NCBI GenBank assembly: GCA_033239525.1
Contig: BSYO01000004.1
Location: 3,162,001 to 3,226,000, forward strand
Source of the DNA: Nepenthes gracilis
Lineage: Eukaryota > Streptophyta > Magnoliopsida > Caryophyllales > Nepenthaceae
Direction of reading: 5' to 3'
Length of the DNA stretch: 64,000 bases
Shown here in pieces: positions 1 to 11,460 of this stretch (positions are counted from its first letter, which is position 1; each line of letters begins with the position of its first letter). A program made the translations under genes and the position numbers. The notes below the pieces were generated by a model. It was not told the DNA's origin and searched no databases. It was given only the letters and a program-made list of their open reading frames with translations.

Positions 1-636
1 TGCGAATTCAGACTCCTTTTTTGTGGGGGCCCATTGAGATTGTGTGTGTGACATAGAATCAAAGTGTTCGTTGGGAAAATTAGGCTTGGATTTTGGCAAT
101 GTTAGTGATCCGATTTTCGGCCAAAAATATTGAAGAATAGTCCTGCGAAAGTAGAAGATTGCGACAACTAAATAAAAACTTGATGATATGTCAACATCTG
201 ACTATAGGTAAAAATTATTAGCCACTATTTAGACCTGCGGGTATGATCTTCAGATAATATATGGTAATATCTAACACATTAAAAAAGTGCTCGATATATC
301 TAAAAGAAGGTTAACAAAATATGTGTTTATTGGATAATGCGACTGTATTTGTTGAAAATTAAAAACAACAACTATTCTCTTGCTCGGGACACACAATCGA
401 CAATACCCAACTCTAATAAAGATGGCTATTTTTTATCCTTAGTCTGTAAATACTCAATAATTATAATTCCAAAGATCTGAAATAAAAAAATGATTAAGAA
501 AAAAAATTTAAATTATTGATAAATTTATAACAATCTTTGTCACGTCTCTTGATATCAAAATTAAATTTTTTTATTTCTTAATGCATAATTAACTTATGTC
601 AAAATTTTATTTTTAAAACCTAAAGTTAATCAACGG

Positions 637-853
637 TTTATTTTATCGACTTTAAAACCTAAAATGAACATCAGGATGCAATCTTATAAATCAAAATATA
701 TTGAATACCCCAAAATAATGTAATAATTAAACTACAAGATCAAATGTTATACTTAAAAATAATTCCAAACGTCAATAATTATTTGACTATAAATTATACA
801 TAAAAAAAATATTGCAATTAAAATCAAAACATCAACCATAAATATCTAAAAGC
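637..853 (+). repeat. Diverged direct repeat, copy 1
   Basis: This AT-rich segment reappears in the same orientation at 1547-1812. Shared blocks include ACATCAGGATG, AGATCAAATGTTAT and AATAATTATTTGACT, always in the same order and spacing. The match runs on to TAAATATCTAAAA, but copy 2 has about 28 extra bases, including CCCGCAGATCC, just before that block. Many substitutions separate the copies, so the duplication is old. It has no visible terminal inverted repeats. Confidence 0.75.
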
Positions 854-1546
854 ACAAATTAAACTTAAACAACTCTACTATCATCAGTTGGTAGTCATAT
901 ACAAATGTAATTGAAATAAAACTAAAAATTAATATTATGAACTAATTAAATTATATTAAATATTAAATTATTCCAGCATCCTAGAACTAATTCCTGAACA
1001 GCTTCCTATCGATCTAAACTATTTGTAAAATAATCAGAGCTACTAATCTAGAGGTTTTAGCAAAATAAAAGTCAAGATATACTAGAATTATGTTATTAAT
1101 AAAATTTTAAAATATCAATAACATTATTTTTCAATAAAACTTATGAAAATTGAATATTCAAGATCAAATATATAAAATGGTACAAATGCATATATCATGC
1201 TAAAATTTGTATACTCATAATCAACATGACAAAATTGTGTAAATATATAAATATGATAATACATAAAAAGATTAAAAATCGATAATACCTTTACTAATAA
1301 AAAGTAAATATCAAAATTTATATTAATCTTTATTATAACCCATAAGTAGATTGACTATACCCTTGATTGCAAAATTAAATTTAATTTATTAATATATTAA
1401 AATATATTTTAATATATTTTAACAACATTTTACAATTATTTATACTTGATTAAATTAAAAATTTTACTTAAATATAAATATATTTTTATTTTTATACCAA
1501 ATAAAATATTTTCTTTGTTAAAATATATGTAGAAATTTTCTTCATA

Positions 1547-1812
1547 TTTATTTTATCAACTTTAAAAATTCTAAAACAAACATCAGGATGTAAACTTATA
1601 AATCAAATATCATTGAATGCCACAAAATAATATAATAATTAAATTATAAGATCAAATGTTATTCTTAAAAGTAATTCCAAATATCAATAATTATTTGACT
1701 TTAAATTATACGTAAACAAATATTGTAATCAAAATCAAAAACTACGGACGGGAGCTTATCAACCATCCCGCAGATCCTACACCTCATCAAGGATAAATAT
1801 CTAAAAAATTAT
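1547..1812 (+). repeat. Diverged direct repeat, copy 2
   Basis: Second copy of the segment at 637-853, about 910 bp downstream in the same orientation. It carries a short GC-richer insertion at about 1742-1796 that copy 1 lacks. The pair could be a decayed LTR pair or a local tandem duplication. The roughly 700 bp between the copies shows no retroelement coding signature. Confidence 0.75.
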
Positions 1813-3381
1813 AAAATTATCACGGAACACTTTCTTAAAATAATTAAATAACTTGAAAGCTAAGATTTAAAAAATTAAACGCAATTTCTATGATTTTTGT
1901 CAAATATATATATATGGATAAATTCAAGATAATATATATTTAGAAAAATAGAAATAAAAAAGGTATGCATGAATATTATTGTAAAAATTTAGCATTAAAA
2001 TATAAATTATATAGATATAAGACATAATTTCTTAAAAAAATTTAAAATAAAAATAGAATCACATACATATAAAATATAATTAATTTAAATATAAAAATAA
2101 TAATTATTAAATTAAATGCCCCAATTTTGAACAATAATAAAAAAAAAGGGTTTAGATCACTTACATTTACTTGATTTTTAGCTAAATATATTTAGTTTCA
2201 TTGTAAATCTTTATTATAATTATTTCTCTCTTATACTCATCCTATTTTCCTCTTCTCTTTTTATTTTTTCTTTCAAAATTTCAATTAAAATAAAAAAAAA
2301 TTTAACCAAATGGTCTATTTATAAAAAATTAGCATATGAATGTTACTCAATGGTGAATAAACATGTCTTAAATATAATATTTTATTCTAAACATACACGT
2401 ATATCACTCAAATATACCTTAAATATAAACATTTCATTTAAAACACGCTCATACATGGATTAAATACAGGCCAGGGACCTCTTTATCTAACTTATATTAT
2501 TCTAAAATTTAATTTTTAATTAAAAATCTCAATTATCTTTAATAATATATTAATTAAATTAAATTAATTATTACTAAAATAATATTTTAATTATCTATTC
2601 CTTACAATTTTATTCAATTTAGGCAAATATCACCTTTAGTATCAAATGTTTTTATCCAAGAGCAACACTTAAAAATTCTCAACTTTGTTATCCGTGGTAC
2701 AAAGAACCATATCTGCTGTTTTAGACTTGAACCCACGTCACACTATCACTGCCCCAAATAAACATAGGTTTAAATTCCCATCACATTTTGCTACTTTTGT
2801 ATGATTTCGTTTACATAAATAAAAAATCACATAATTAAAAATAATTTAAAAGTAATTAAAATTTTGCCTTATACCATACTAAACCAAAATACGTTGAGAT
2901 ATTTTTATACGTTCATTTCCTACGCCAGGGCTCCGTTGTCGTGTACAGGCGGTCAAAAAGATAAGAACTGCTTTTTGTGGGGGCGGTTTCCGCCGCTGCC
3001 TCAGCCGACAACATCAGCATGCCAAAGGCTGTTCACACGGCTAGTTTCGTTCTGAACCCCCCAACACCCATAGGCAGATGCACCCCATGAATAGTGGGAT
3101 AATTGACCCCCACAAAATGTTGTCATCACATAATTTAACAGTACGAATTCGAATTATAAAAAATAAAAACAACTTATTACATAATAATAATATGTAGATT
3201 CAACAAAGTGATATTAAAGTAAAATACAATATGATATTCTAAACCAAGCTCAGAAAATAAACCTTCCGTTCAACATAAATTCATAGAAAGATAAGGGTGT
3301 TATTTTTATTATTTTTAGAGTAAATTTTGTTGATGAAGACACTTTCACCATCAAATTACTGAGGCCTACTTTCGTTATTGA

Positions 3382-5743
3382 TCAGACGATGATGTCTTTC
3401 AAAGGAACAACGTTGCTGACAGAAACGTCGTCGTTTCCCTTGTTTCGAATTATGACGGAATAGTTCATGTTATAAGTGTTGTTATTGTTACCGTTGTGAT
3501 AGATGTTGAACGTCGCTTGATCAAGTGTTCCTTCTCGGTACACAAACACACTTTCGTCTTCATCCATGCGTCGAAACTTCTTGTTTTTGTCATATGTTCG
3601 ATGAAGCGGCATTCCTCTGTGGGAGAAAAAAAAAGGGATAAACCCACTAAATTGCAAGAGCTATGGAATACATTTTTTTAAAAATTGAAATTAGATTCAT
3701 CTAATTTGATAAATTTAAAATAATATTTTTAAAAATAAAATAAAAAATGTATTTTTCTACCTTTAACTTTTTAAAAGATAAAATTAGATGACCATTGAGT
3801 AATTTGAATGAAGATGCAGTAATGCTCATTATTACATAAGTTCAAAATCATATTCCACTTGACCGAGTTTTGTACCAAAAAATGTGGTTCTTTGAGACGA
3901 AAATGTCAAGGAGATTAAGTCTTCCCAATGCAGAATTATTCAAATGTCACGAAATTAAATTATAAAAATAATTTTTTAATGTATAGTTATAAAACTGCAT
4001 ATCTGATGCTTTTTATACTTTATGCATTAATTTGTATTTTTAGAAGATATGGACTAAATTAAGTAAAATATCAAAAATATATTTTTATAATCAATTATAC
4101 TTGATGGGTACTGATATTCAAGGCCCAATTGAATGATCAATTTCCATAAGTTGGGCCCGAGTACTACGGAAACCCATTAGGCCCAAAAGGTTCAGGAAGT
4201 CCAGCCAGTCGAGTCTGCCTAAGTGACTCAATGGTCTCAAAGTCCACCAGGACCCGTGGACTCAGGAATGGTCCTCCAACGCCATCACGCTTTCTGACCC
4301 AAGTGTCGGTGATTTGATAGCCTAACCTGCTGGCCAAACCACGAGAAAGAATGATGGCGTGCAAAAAGCACGCGGCTAGCCACGAAGGACGACTCACCCA
4401 CTATTTATATATTAACTATCTACCAAACAAAGGATTCAAACATTTACACTTGTATAGCAGCTATAAAGGGAAAAAGAAGAAAGAGAAAAGGCTTGAATGC
4501 CATCAGTTCACTTCTTCGTAATCTCATCTTCTTTTATAACCAAATTTAATAGTGATATAAATTCTCGAATTCAGAGTCTCGTTATTTTTTTTCTTATTTA
4601 AAAGAAAATTTTTCACGTAAAAATTTCGTGTGATATTATCCCAATACTCCTTTCTCTATATCTTATAACACGTTCTCGTCCTAAAATGAGCATCCTCGTT
4701 CTTTGTGTTGTACGAATTCTACCCGGACGCTCCCTACCCGCGGACATACTTGGATCTTTGTCCGTATAGCACTCAAAATCCACGGATGCAATAATACTTA
4801 ATAAAAATATAAAACCCCATTATTGTTATTATTATTATTTATTGGATTGTTGTTAAAAAAGTGATTTTAAAAGTATTTATTTTATTAAAATAGATTGCAC
4901 TAAATTGACTTAAATTATAAATCATACTTTTATAGTTAATTAAATTTAATGAGATATAAAATGTTATCATCATTATTATAGTTCTATATTTTTCTGTAAT
5001 TTTTTTATACCAAATTAAAAAACGAACGTAATTGTTAGAAATGAAATTTTAGTAATAACAAGGTTCATTCATCGTAATTTAACCGTTCAAGTTTTAAAAT
5101 ATACAAATATTTTCATAATATTGAAATAAGTCCATATAATTCTTCAAAATACTGAATTTTAGGAAAAATTATACATTTTAAAATTTAGATTAAATATAAA
5201 CACGGAATTAAAAAAAAAAAAGAGCAATGAGCCTCCCTCTTCCACTGTTCACGGAGCCACAATCAACGACAACTGCTGGATCTTAATTCAAATCCCCAAA
5301 TTTTCAAACCTAATGTCCCTTTATGAGGAAATAAAAAATTCCCATATTTACTGATTAAATTAAGCAAACGAAAGATCGAGAGAGAGAGAGAGGTACCTGA
5401 TATGGAAGAGATCAGAGATATCTCCCATCTGGAGATAGAAGTTAACGGCGTCGATGAATGCTCGATACGTGTAAATATGTAATCCGTCGATTCTTTGGTA
5501 CGGAAGTCTCGGCCTCGGCATTATCTCCTGCTGCTCGCCACCGCCGCCGCTTGTCCGACACTTACCAGCGGCGTAGACGTACTCCTTCCAAACGACACCG
5601 TTGGCCGCCGGCTTCGGCGCGCGGCCCACGAACCCCAGCGTTGCCATAATCGGCTCCAGCTCTTCGTGAGTCATTATCGGACTGAACGTTCTCGTGTACC
5701 ACAACGCCAGCTTCCTCATACAATCTCTCATACACTCTTCCAT
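3382..5743 (-). CDS. Small conserved plant protein of unknown function (two exons)
   Basis: Two exons join in frame. Exon 1 is 5743 down to 5397 (ATG, 115 codons plus 2 bases, then donor GTACCT). Exon 2 is 3616 down to 3382 (acceptor CCCACAG, ending in a stop). The junction forms an Arg codon, AG|A, and gives 193 residues. The protein starts MEECMRDCMRKLALWYTRTF. Other blocks are THEELEPIMATLGFVG at about 25-40, RIDGLHIYTYRAFIDAVNFY at about 84-103, DESVFVYREGTLDQATF in exon 2, and VVPLKDIIV at the end. I recognise this as a conserved plant protein type, but I know no biochemical function and see no signal peptide, membrane segment or catalytic motif. A CT microsatellite lies directly upstream of the ATG, probably in the 5' UTR. 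The intact splice sites and uninterrupted frame argue that the gene is alive. Confidence 0.82.
3617..5396 (-). other. Intron of the small conserved gene, with LTR-like insert
   Basis: This 1.78-kb intron is mostly AT-rich. Between about 4160 and 4700 it holds a GC-richer block with a TATA-like stretch (CTATTTATATATTA, about 4400-4413), followed on the plus strand by an A/G-rich leader and TTATAACACGTTCTCG at about 4665-4680. This resembles U3-R-U5 order in a plant LTR, but I found neither its second end nor a target duplication. Family is unassigned. Confidence 0.35.
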
Positions 5744-6596
5744 CTCTCTCTCTCTCTGCGATTTTGAATAACTTTGTGGTGTTTAATCTATAAATGGCGA
5801 ATGAGGAGGAAAACTTCCATATTTAATATATCTATTTCCTGTTTTTAAGTATTCGAAAGAGGGTGGGAGATTTAAGAAGGGGAAAAGGGTGAAATTACGG
5901 TGGTTAATTTGCCATTAGAGATTAATGAAAATTACATTGGAACCGAGGGATTTAATGGGGAAATTGGATGGAGACGGGGGGGCATTTAAGGAATTGACGA
6001 AGAATCTGGGCCGTCTGTTTTCTTTGTGGGAAGAAAATCAAGGGCAATTTTTCCTGATTTTGAATTTGGGGATGGCGGACTGGTAAACAAATTTTAGAAA
6101 AGGTAAACTTGGGAGTCTGACTTTGCGGAAAGTTATTTAGTCTTATTCAAATATTAAGTTATTTATTTTTATAAGTTATTTATTTATTTATTTTATTATA
6201 TATGATGGTTACGATAATTCGGAATGGCGTAAATCCATGAAAAATCCAATTAGAGAAATCTGGAAAAGTAATAGCTCAGTTAAGACTTTGCGAAGTCCAA
6301 GGTCTTGAGTCTGCAACAGTAAGCCCATGCTAGCATAACCCAAGCCAACCCAGTTGTTAATGGACCGCTAAGGACAATTGCAATGTAAGTCCACAGATGT
6401 AGTATAATCAGCTGTAATTCAATAGATAAATTTAAATAATCACTGCCACCAGGTGGTCCCTCACGCTTACAGAGGCACGATTTGTGGGCAACAACGGTCA
6501 ATCTGTCCTTGTGAGAATCATGACGGTTTAGAGCATCGACGGCAGGTGCATGATGTCGGCCTCACAAGATTGCAAAGTCGTGGGACCTAAGGTTGG
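5744..6596. other. Upstream flank of the small gene
   Basis: The first 16 bases are a CT-type microsatellite directly before the minus-strand ATG and are likely 5' UTR. Beyond that is a G/A-rich stretch to about 6120, then AT-rich DNA. No clear TATA box or other gene is visible. From about 6240 the sequence grades into the LTR-like block described next. Confidence 0.4.
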
Positions 6597-7370
6597 CAGA
6601 CCCACGTCCTTGCTATATATATACATCCCTTCTTCCACCGGAGAGGGGATCTTTTTTGGATCCTTCTCGGAGGGGACTTCTCGTATTCTCACTGCGATGC
6701 TTCTTTGACCTTTCTTTTGGAACCTATCTGAAATGTCTGCGATCTGAGATCCGATTAAGCAAACGATCTCCACTCTAGAACTAGACATTTAAATGACGAC
6801 CCTTTCTCAAAGCTACTTTCCGTTGAGTGTACCACTATTTAAGCCACTCTTCTATGAGTGTATACCTTGCAAAGTTGCTCCCCAGCCTAACACACCCTTC
6901 GAAGCACTACCCTCTATCTTTCAAAGCCGTTCACAGTCAAGCACACCTTTCTCTCTAAATCACTCACTATCGAGTGCACCCCTTTCTCCAAGTCACTCCT
7001 CATTGAGTGCACTACTCACCCCATGAGTGTATATTTCTCAAAGCCGCCTTCTAATCGAGCGTATTAAACGAAACTTAATCCTCAACCATACACTCAATTC
7101 CATAATACTTGCATCTACGTATTATATCTTCATTCTCTCATCTTTCTATCCAATTAAAAAAGATTTTTAATTTGAGTTTCAGAGGATATATCGGGGGATG
7201 AATCTTACTATCATCTCATCTCTTGTTTGTTAGTTGTAATGTGTAAAATCTAGGTTCCCGTGGACGAAAATCGAATCCACTTCGGTTTAACCTACTGAGC
7301 AAGATCAAACGGTCTCCTAATTTGTACGATAATTTAAATTCAGAGACACATTAATATATATTAATATTAA
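6597..7370 (+). mobile_element. LTR-like fragment, copy 1 of a dispersed family
   Basis: A TATA box (GCTATATATATAC, about 6611-6623) is followed by a C/T-rich leader, then the degenerate tandem repeat at 6790-7065, then a U5-like module at about 7150-7370. The module has ordered blocks: a T/A run, GAGGATATAT, TTGTAATGTGT and TCTCCTAATTTGTACGATAATTTAAATTC in degenerate form. Related modules lie at 8115-8345 (plus), about 43965-44330 (minus) and about 59340-59680 (minus). The copy in minus orientation near 44.3 kb also has a TATA box upstream, which supports LTRs of one retroelement family. No coding domain or terminal TG/CA pair was found here. Confidence 0.45.
6790..7065 (+). repeat. Degenerate tandem repeat, period about 30-35 bp
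   Basis: A run of imperfect units, each containing AAGCCACTC-like and GAGTGCAC or GAGTGTAC-like cores, for example TTGAGTGTACC, TATGAGTGTATA, ATCGAGTGCACC, ATTGAGTGCAC and ATGAGTGTATA. Spacing is mostly 30-40 bp. It lies just downstream of a TATA box inside an LTR-like block, so it may be a leader-region repeat rather than protein coding. The 77-codon open frame over it is a by-product of the low complexity. Confidence 0.6.
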
Positions 7371-7879
7371 TATTAATATCAAATATTAAAAAATATAACA
7401 ATCAATTTAATGTTAAAATAGTCTAGATTTGGCTAATATTTGATAAAAATCATGTTTAGGTTAGATCTAAGTCAGATTCAAAGAAAAATAATGACCATTC
7501 GTTTACGTTGGGCAATGCAAGAATTGTTAATTGAGTCAAAATTATAATAATATCTATCTATAATAAATATTTTTTTATAAACTCATTGGAATATTGATTT
7601 ATAAATATTTTTTTATTTTTAAATGGAAAATATTAAAAGACATAAAATATAGCAAAAAATGTAATATTTGTTAGGTACGAACCAAAGTGGATTGACCCAA
7701 CCTGAAGTTAAACGATGGCCCAAGCATTACTGGCTAAAAATGGGAGCACAGAATCGATCGAAACACCCAAGTAACAGCTCAAGAGGGTATTAAACATGAT
7801 ATTTAATCTTAATAAATAGTTATGATTAACCAAGTTCAATCGAAATAGTACTCACATTAATAGTTATATGTTTTTAAAT

Positions 7880-8345
7880 TAATTAAAATAGTGGTTGTAC
7901 CCCAAGAGTAATGCTTTCCATTCAATATCATAAAATGCCTTCTAATATAGGCGATAGTTCCAGGCTGACCAGTCAATTAGAATTAAAGGGAGAGAGTTCG
8001 ACTAAGACAAACAAAAGACACTTAATCAGAGAGCGCATTCGAACAAACGGAATAAAACTCTCCCAACTCATACTCATTCCCTTCCCTTTTCAATTCACGT
8101 TTTGATTTTGTATCTTTCTATATCTTTGAAAAAGGCCATTTATTTAAATATTGGAGGATATATTGGAAAGGAATCCCGTATAACACAAGTCTCTTTTTTA
8201 GTTTGTTGTGATGTGTAGAATAAAAATTTCTAGTTATAAAGACTGGATCCTTTGTAACTTGGATCAACTACAAGATCCAATTGGCTCTCTAATTTATGTA
8301 ACAATTCAAGTCCTTGGAACATATTAATATTCTTAAAAAAAGTAT
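7880..8345 (+). mobile_element. LTR-like fragment, copy 2 of the dispersed family
   Basis: The block at 8115-8345 repeats the module seen at 7150-7370: AAATATTGGAGGATATATTGG, TTTGTTGTGATGTGTAGAA, GGCTCTCTAATTTATG, then a run into TATTAATATT. The stretch before it (7911-8105) is GC-richer and carries a 64-codon frame with no family signature, which I leave uncalled. Ends and target duplication are not visible. Confidence 0.45.
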
Positions 8346-8802
8346 GTGAACATATTTATTGTAATAATTTTTACATAAAAATAATTTATTTAGAAATATA
8401 GTTTAATGAGTTATTTTTTTGAACTTGTACCTATCCGAAATATTGATATTCATATTTGTAGGTTGTTAAAAACATGGTCATTTTTACTATGTCCCGGTGT
8501 TAATACTGTCGGTCCCAATTTTTTAATATAAGTGTTTATAATAATCATATATCTTAATTATACTTTATAAAATTTTAAACTTAGATAGATCAAGCCGGTC
8601 ACACCACAAATATTATAAAGAAAGACGAATTAAAATACAAGTTGTTTGGATCAAAGAAGAAAATTTTGACCCTTCTATCATATGGCCGACAATGGATGAA
8701 TATCAGGATTAATGAAAATATAAGAACACAAAATGACTGATTTAAATTGTTTAAAGTTTTTTTTCAAGGTTATTAATAGCAAATGGAATCACGGGTACAA
8801 GT

Positions 8803-8820
8803 AGAGAGAGAGAGAGAGAG
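8803..8820 (+). repeat. AG dinucleotide microsatellite
   Basis: An uninterrupted run of nine AG units with no associated gene. Confidence 0.9.
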
Positions 8821-9266
8821 AAGACATTTTTAAGCACATGACTTATTCGATTTGGGCATTTGATTTGGGGAAGTCCAAATTCTCTCTTTTCAAGCTCTCA
8901 GCAAAACCCAATTCGCTGCATGGCTTTTGCGTTACACAATTTCTAGAACCACGACAGAACTATGCAGATCTCAGCATCAAGGGAACGTATGCATCAGTGG
9001 CTTGTAGATGCAGAGCAATTGTGAATTAGTGGAACATTAAATTTAGATTAGGATCAAACTACTCACCGTACTGCTGGAGCAAAGATTGCACTCTAATTTA
9101 TTCAGAACGACCCTTAAAGACTTGATGCACTGAATTTAGATTAGCACAGAGCAATTATCACAGATCATGTGAAGTCAATCGGATTCCATGTAGAAGCGTT
9201 CCAATTATGGATGATGATAAGTCATGCTGCAGATCCGAAAGTAGATGTAACAGCCGAGTTGCTGAT
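8821..9266. other. Non-coding GCAGA/CAGAT-rich sequence, left part
   Basis: Sequence of moderate GC with repeated short words such as GATGCAGAGCA, AGCAATT and CAGATC. No coding signature is visible. The same texture resumes at 10327 after the LTR at 9267-10326, so one non-coding element was probably split by that insertion. Confidence 0.4.
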
Positions 9267-10326
9267 TGTTGGGATATAGGCCACTCCGGTGTGGGCCCAT
9301 ATCTGGTTGACAGGCCGGTCGGAGATTCGGCCAAACATTCATATGGGGTATAATATCGAGGCGGAGTATTGTTGTGTTCGCGCGTAAAGTATACATGGCA
9401 AGTGGTCGGAGGGCAATTAGGTGCGGTGTCCATTTGGGTCGCTAAAAAGGTTCATCTGGATCTGCGTTAGCTAAAGGGCATTCAATCGGTTTGCTTAGCC
9501 GAAGAGCGTTTTGAAGGGCGACCAAACTGCCTCGGAGAGTCGGATTGTTTGGGCCAAGGGTGTCCAAATGGGAATGCCGAGGCTCAAGGGTGACCAACCC
9601 CGAAGACAACGTATCAATGCTAAAGGGCGGCCGGATTGCTGAGTTCAAGGATGACGAAAAAACTGGTCTTAACGCTGAAGGAAAAACCGGATTGTTTATA
9701 CTTGTTGAGCGATAACCGATCCGAAAGAAAACAATCTCGAGTGGCCCTCTCACGTGTTTCTCACTCTATTTTTAAAAAAGGCTTGCCTACGAAACTCCCT
9801 TTAGGGTTTATAAAAGGGAGTGTGATTAAAAGAGATATCACTTGTAAAATTAGAGAATGGCATGCTTCGAGTGAATCAATCATTTCCGGTGTGGGCTACC
9901 AAAAGTAAAGAAAGAGAGTGAAGAGAGAAGAATGTTTTTTTTTTACGCCCTCTCGGAGACAAGATTTTCTTCCAATGCATTCATTGTTGCCACTGAATGA
10001 CCCCAATTCATTTAATACAAAAATTGAGAGATATCACTTTTAAAATAATTGGGGTTTATGTGAAAAAGATTTTAGATAGTGAAAATTTTTAGTCTAGAGA
10101 TTTCTTCTCATTCATTTTCCTTTTTATTTGGAAGATTGATTTTATAATTGGGGTTTGTAAAATTATTTGTGTTTGTGGACGGAATAATTCTATTTTTTAT
10201 CCACTTTGTGATTATTGTTTGTCCCAGCTTATTTTGTGATTATCGTTTATCCACAGTGCATTGTTGTCGTCGCTATTTCATCTTTTCTTCTCGATTCATT
10301 AACGCTGGCGGCAATATATCCCAACA
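9267..10326 (+). mobile_element. Solo or orphan retrotransposon LTR, 1.06 kb
   Basis: The segment starts TGTTGGGATATA and ends TATATCCCAACA, a perfect 12-bp terminal inverted repeat with the TG...CA ends typical of LTRs. A TATA box (GTTTATAAAAG) lies at about 9807-9817. The U3-like part (about 9450-9660) carries degenerate short repeats around AAGGGYGACCAAA and GCCGAGG. No gag or pol follows, so this is a solo LTR or a remnant. The five bases after the end (AGTTG) also occur at 9257-9261, five bases before the start rather than flush with it, so a target duplication is suggested but not proven. Lineage is unassigned. Confidence 0.75.
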
Positions 10327-11460
10327 AGTTGAGCTTATGATACTAGAAGAGTATTCATTCAAGGAAATCCGTATCATTGAGCTCAGAAGATGCAGAGCAG
10401 GTGTAAAGCCAATAGAATAGTGGATTAATATGGTGATTTCCAGATCAGCAAGAGGTTACTTGAATTCAGTAAGAATCTCATATCTAGATTGCAAATTGTA
10501 AGCAAATGGTGAATAGAAGTTGCATGAACAGATAAAGAGTTAGATGATAAACTCACCCAATGTGAAAGAATCCCAAACAGAATGGAATTCCTGAAGTAAT
10601 TTGTTGCTTCTGTCAATAGAATTAAAAAGTGTGATGGACTGCAGAATGTGGTTTCCAATTTCAAAACAGAATTGCCAACGCTGATTTGTATTTTTGCTGG
10701 AGAATTTCGCTGCTATTACTGCCAATAGATGTGCCTTTTTTTTTTTTCAAGTGCTTTGATATAATGGATTGAATAATGACAGAAGATGTCGAAATACTGG
10801 ACCAGAGCTATGCATCGATATTTTGAGTAAAAAGTACAGCAGCAGAATTTTGGATCAGCCAGCAGTCGCAATTACTTGAGATGCAGAACAGATCATTAGT
10901 TCTCCAGAACTTCATAGCAAGGAGACATATAGATCAAAATTTACAGATGCCCACAGGAACAATTAAAAACTTGTTGATATTGAATTACAGAATACTTAGG
11001 AAAGGTTCAGTACCAGACTTACGGGTGAAGATCAGATGCAATATTCCCAATTTCTGATGCAATACGGGACGAAATATCACATGAACATATCAGCATCCAG
11101 ATGAGGAAACAGATTTGCAGCAAGCATGCAGGAGAGCAACTGGAAATTCCGAATTACCCGAAGATCATTAATTTAAAGGAAACAACGGAAAAGTAATTCC
11201 AATTCATCTTTAACAGATTTCACAGATTGCAATAGTTATTTTACCCTAACAGGATTTCCAGCACTGTATTTCAGACTTGGAGCAAGAATTTCAGAACCTG
11301 TTGTTCTTGAATCAATAGAATTTCAGATGCAAAAATCAAAAGTGCAGAAGATGCAAACCTGCTAGTTTCCCGATGCTGAAGTGAATTCAGATCAACTTCT
11401 CATTGCGTAGGTCCGGGACAAATTCAGATCCGACAGAACCTCAGTTCATTGTTTCAAATT
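10327..11460. other. Non-coding GCAGA/CAGAT-rich sequence, right part
   Basis: It continues the texture of 8821-9266: many CAGAT, GCAGA, AGATGCA and TTCAGA words, and no long open frame on either strand. I recognise no gene, terminal inverted repeat or retroelement domain. It may be non-autonomous element filler. Confidence 0.4.

Larger units (their letters stand above)
1..3381. other. AT-rich intergenic spacer
   Basis: Strongly AT-rich DNA with no convincing exon on either strand. The short open frames lack family motifs and are broken by AT-rich stops. The only structure I see is the direct repeat listed separately at 637-853 and 1547-1812. A slightly GC-richer patch at about 2925-3075 contains a 63-codon frame that I do not consider coding. 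The last few hundred bases are the presumed 3' flank of the minus-strand gene that ends at 3382. Confidence 0.6.

Noticed and set aside
9442..9753. 103-codon minus-strand frame
   Set aside because: Lies wholly inside the LTR at 9267-10326, over its short repeats, with no motif.
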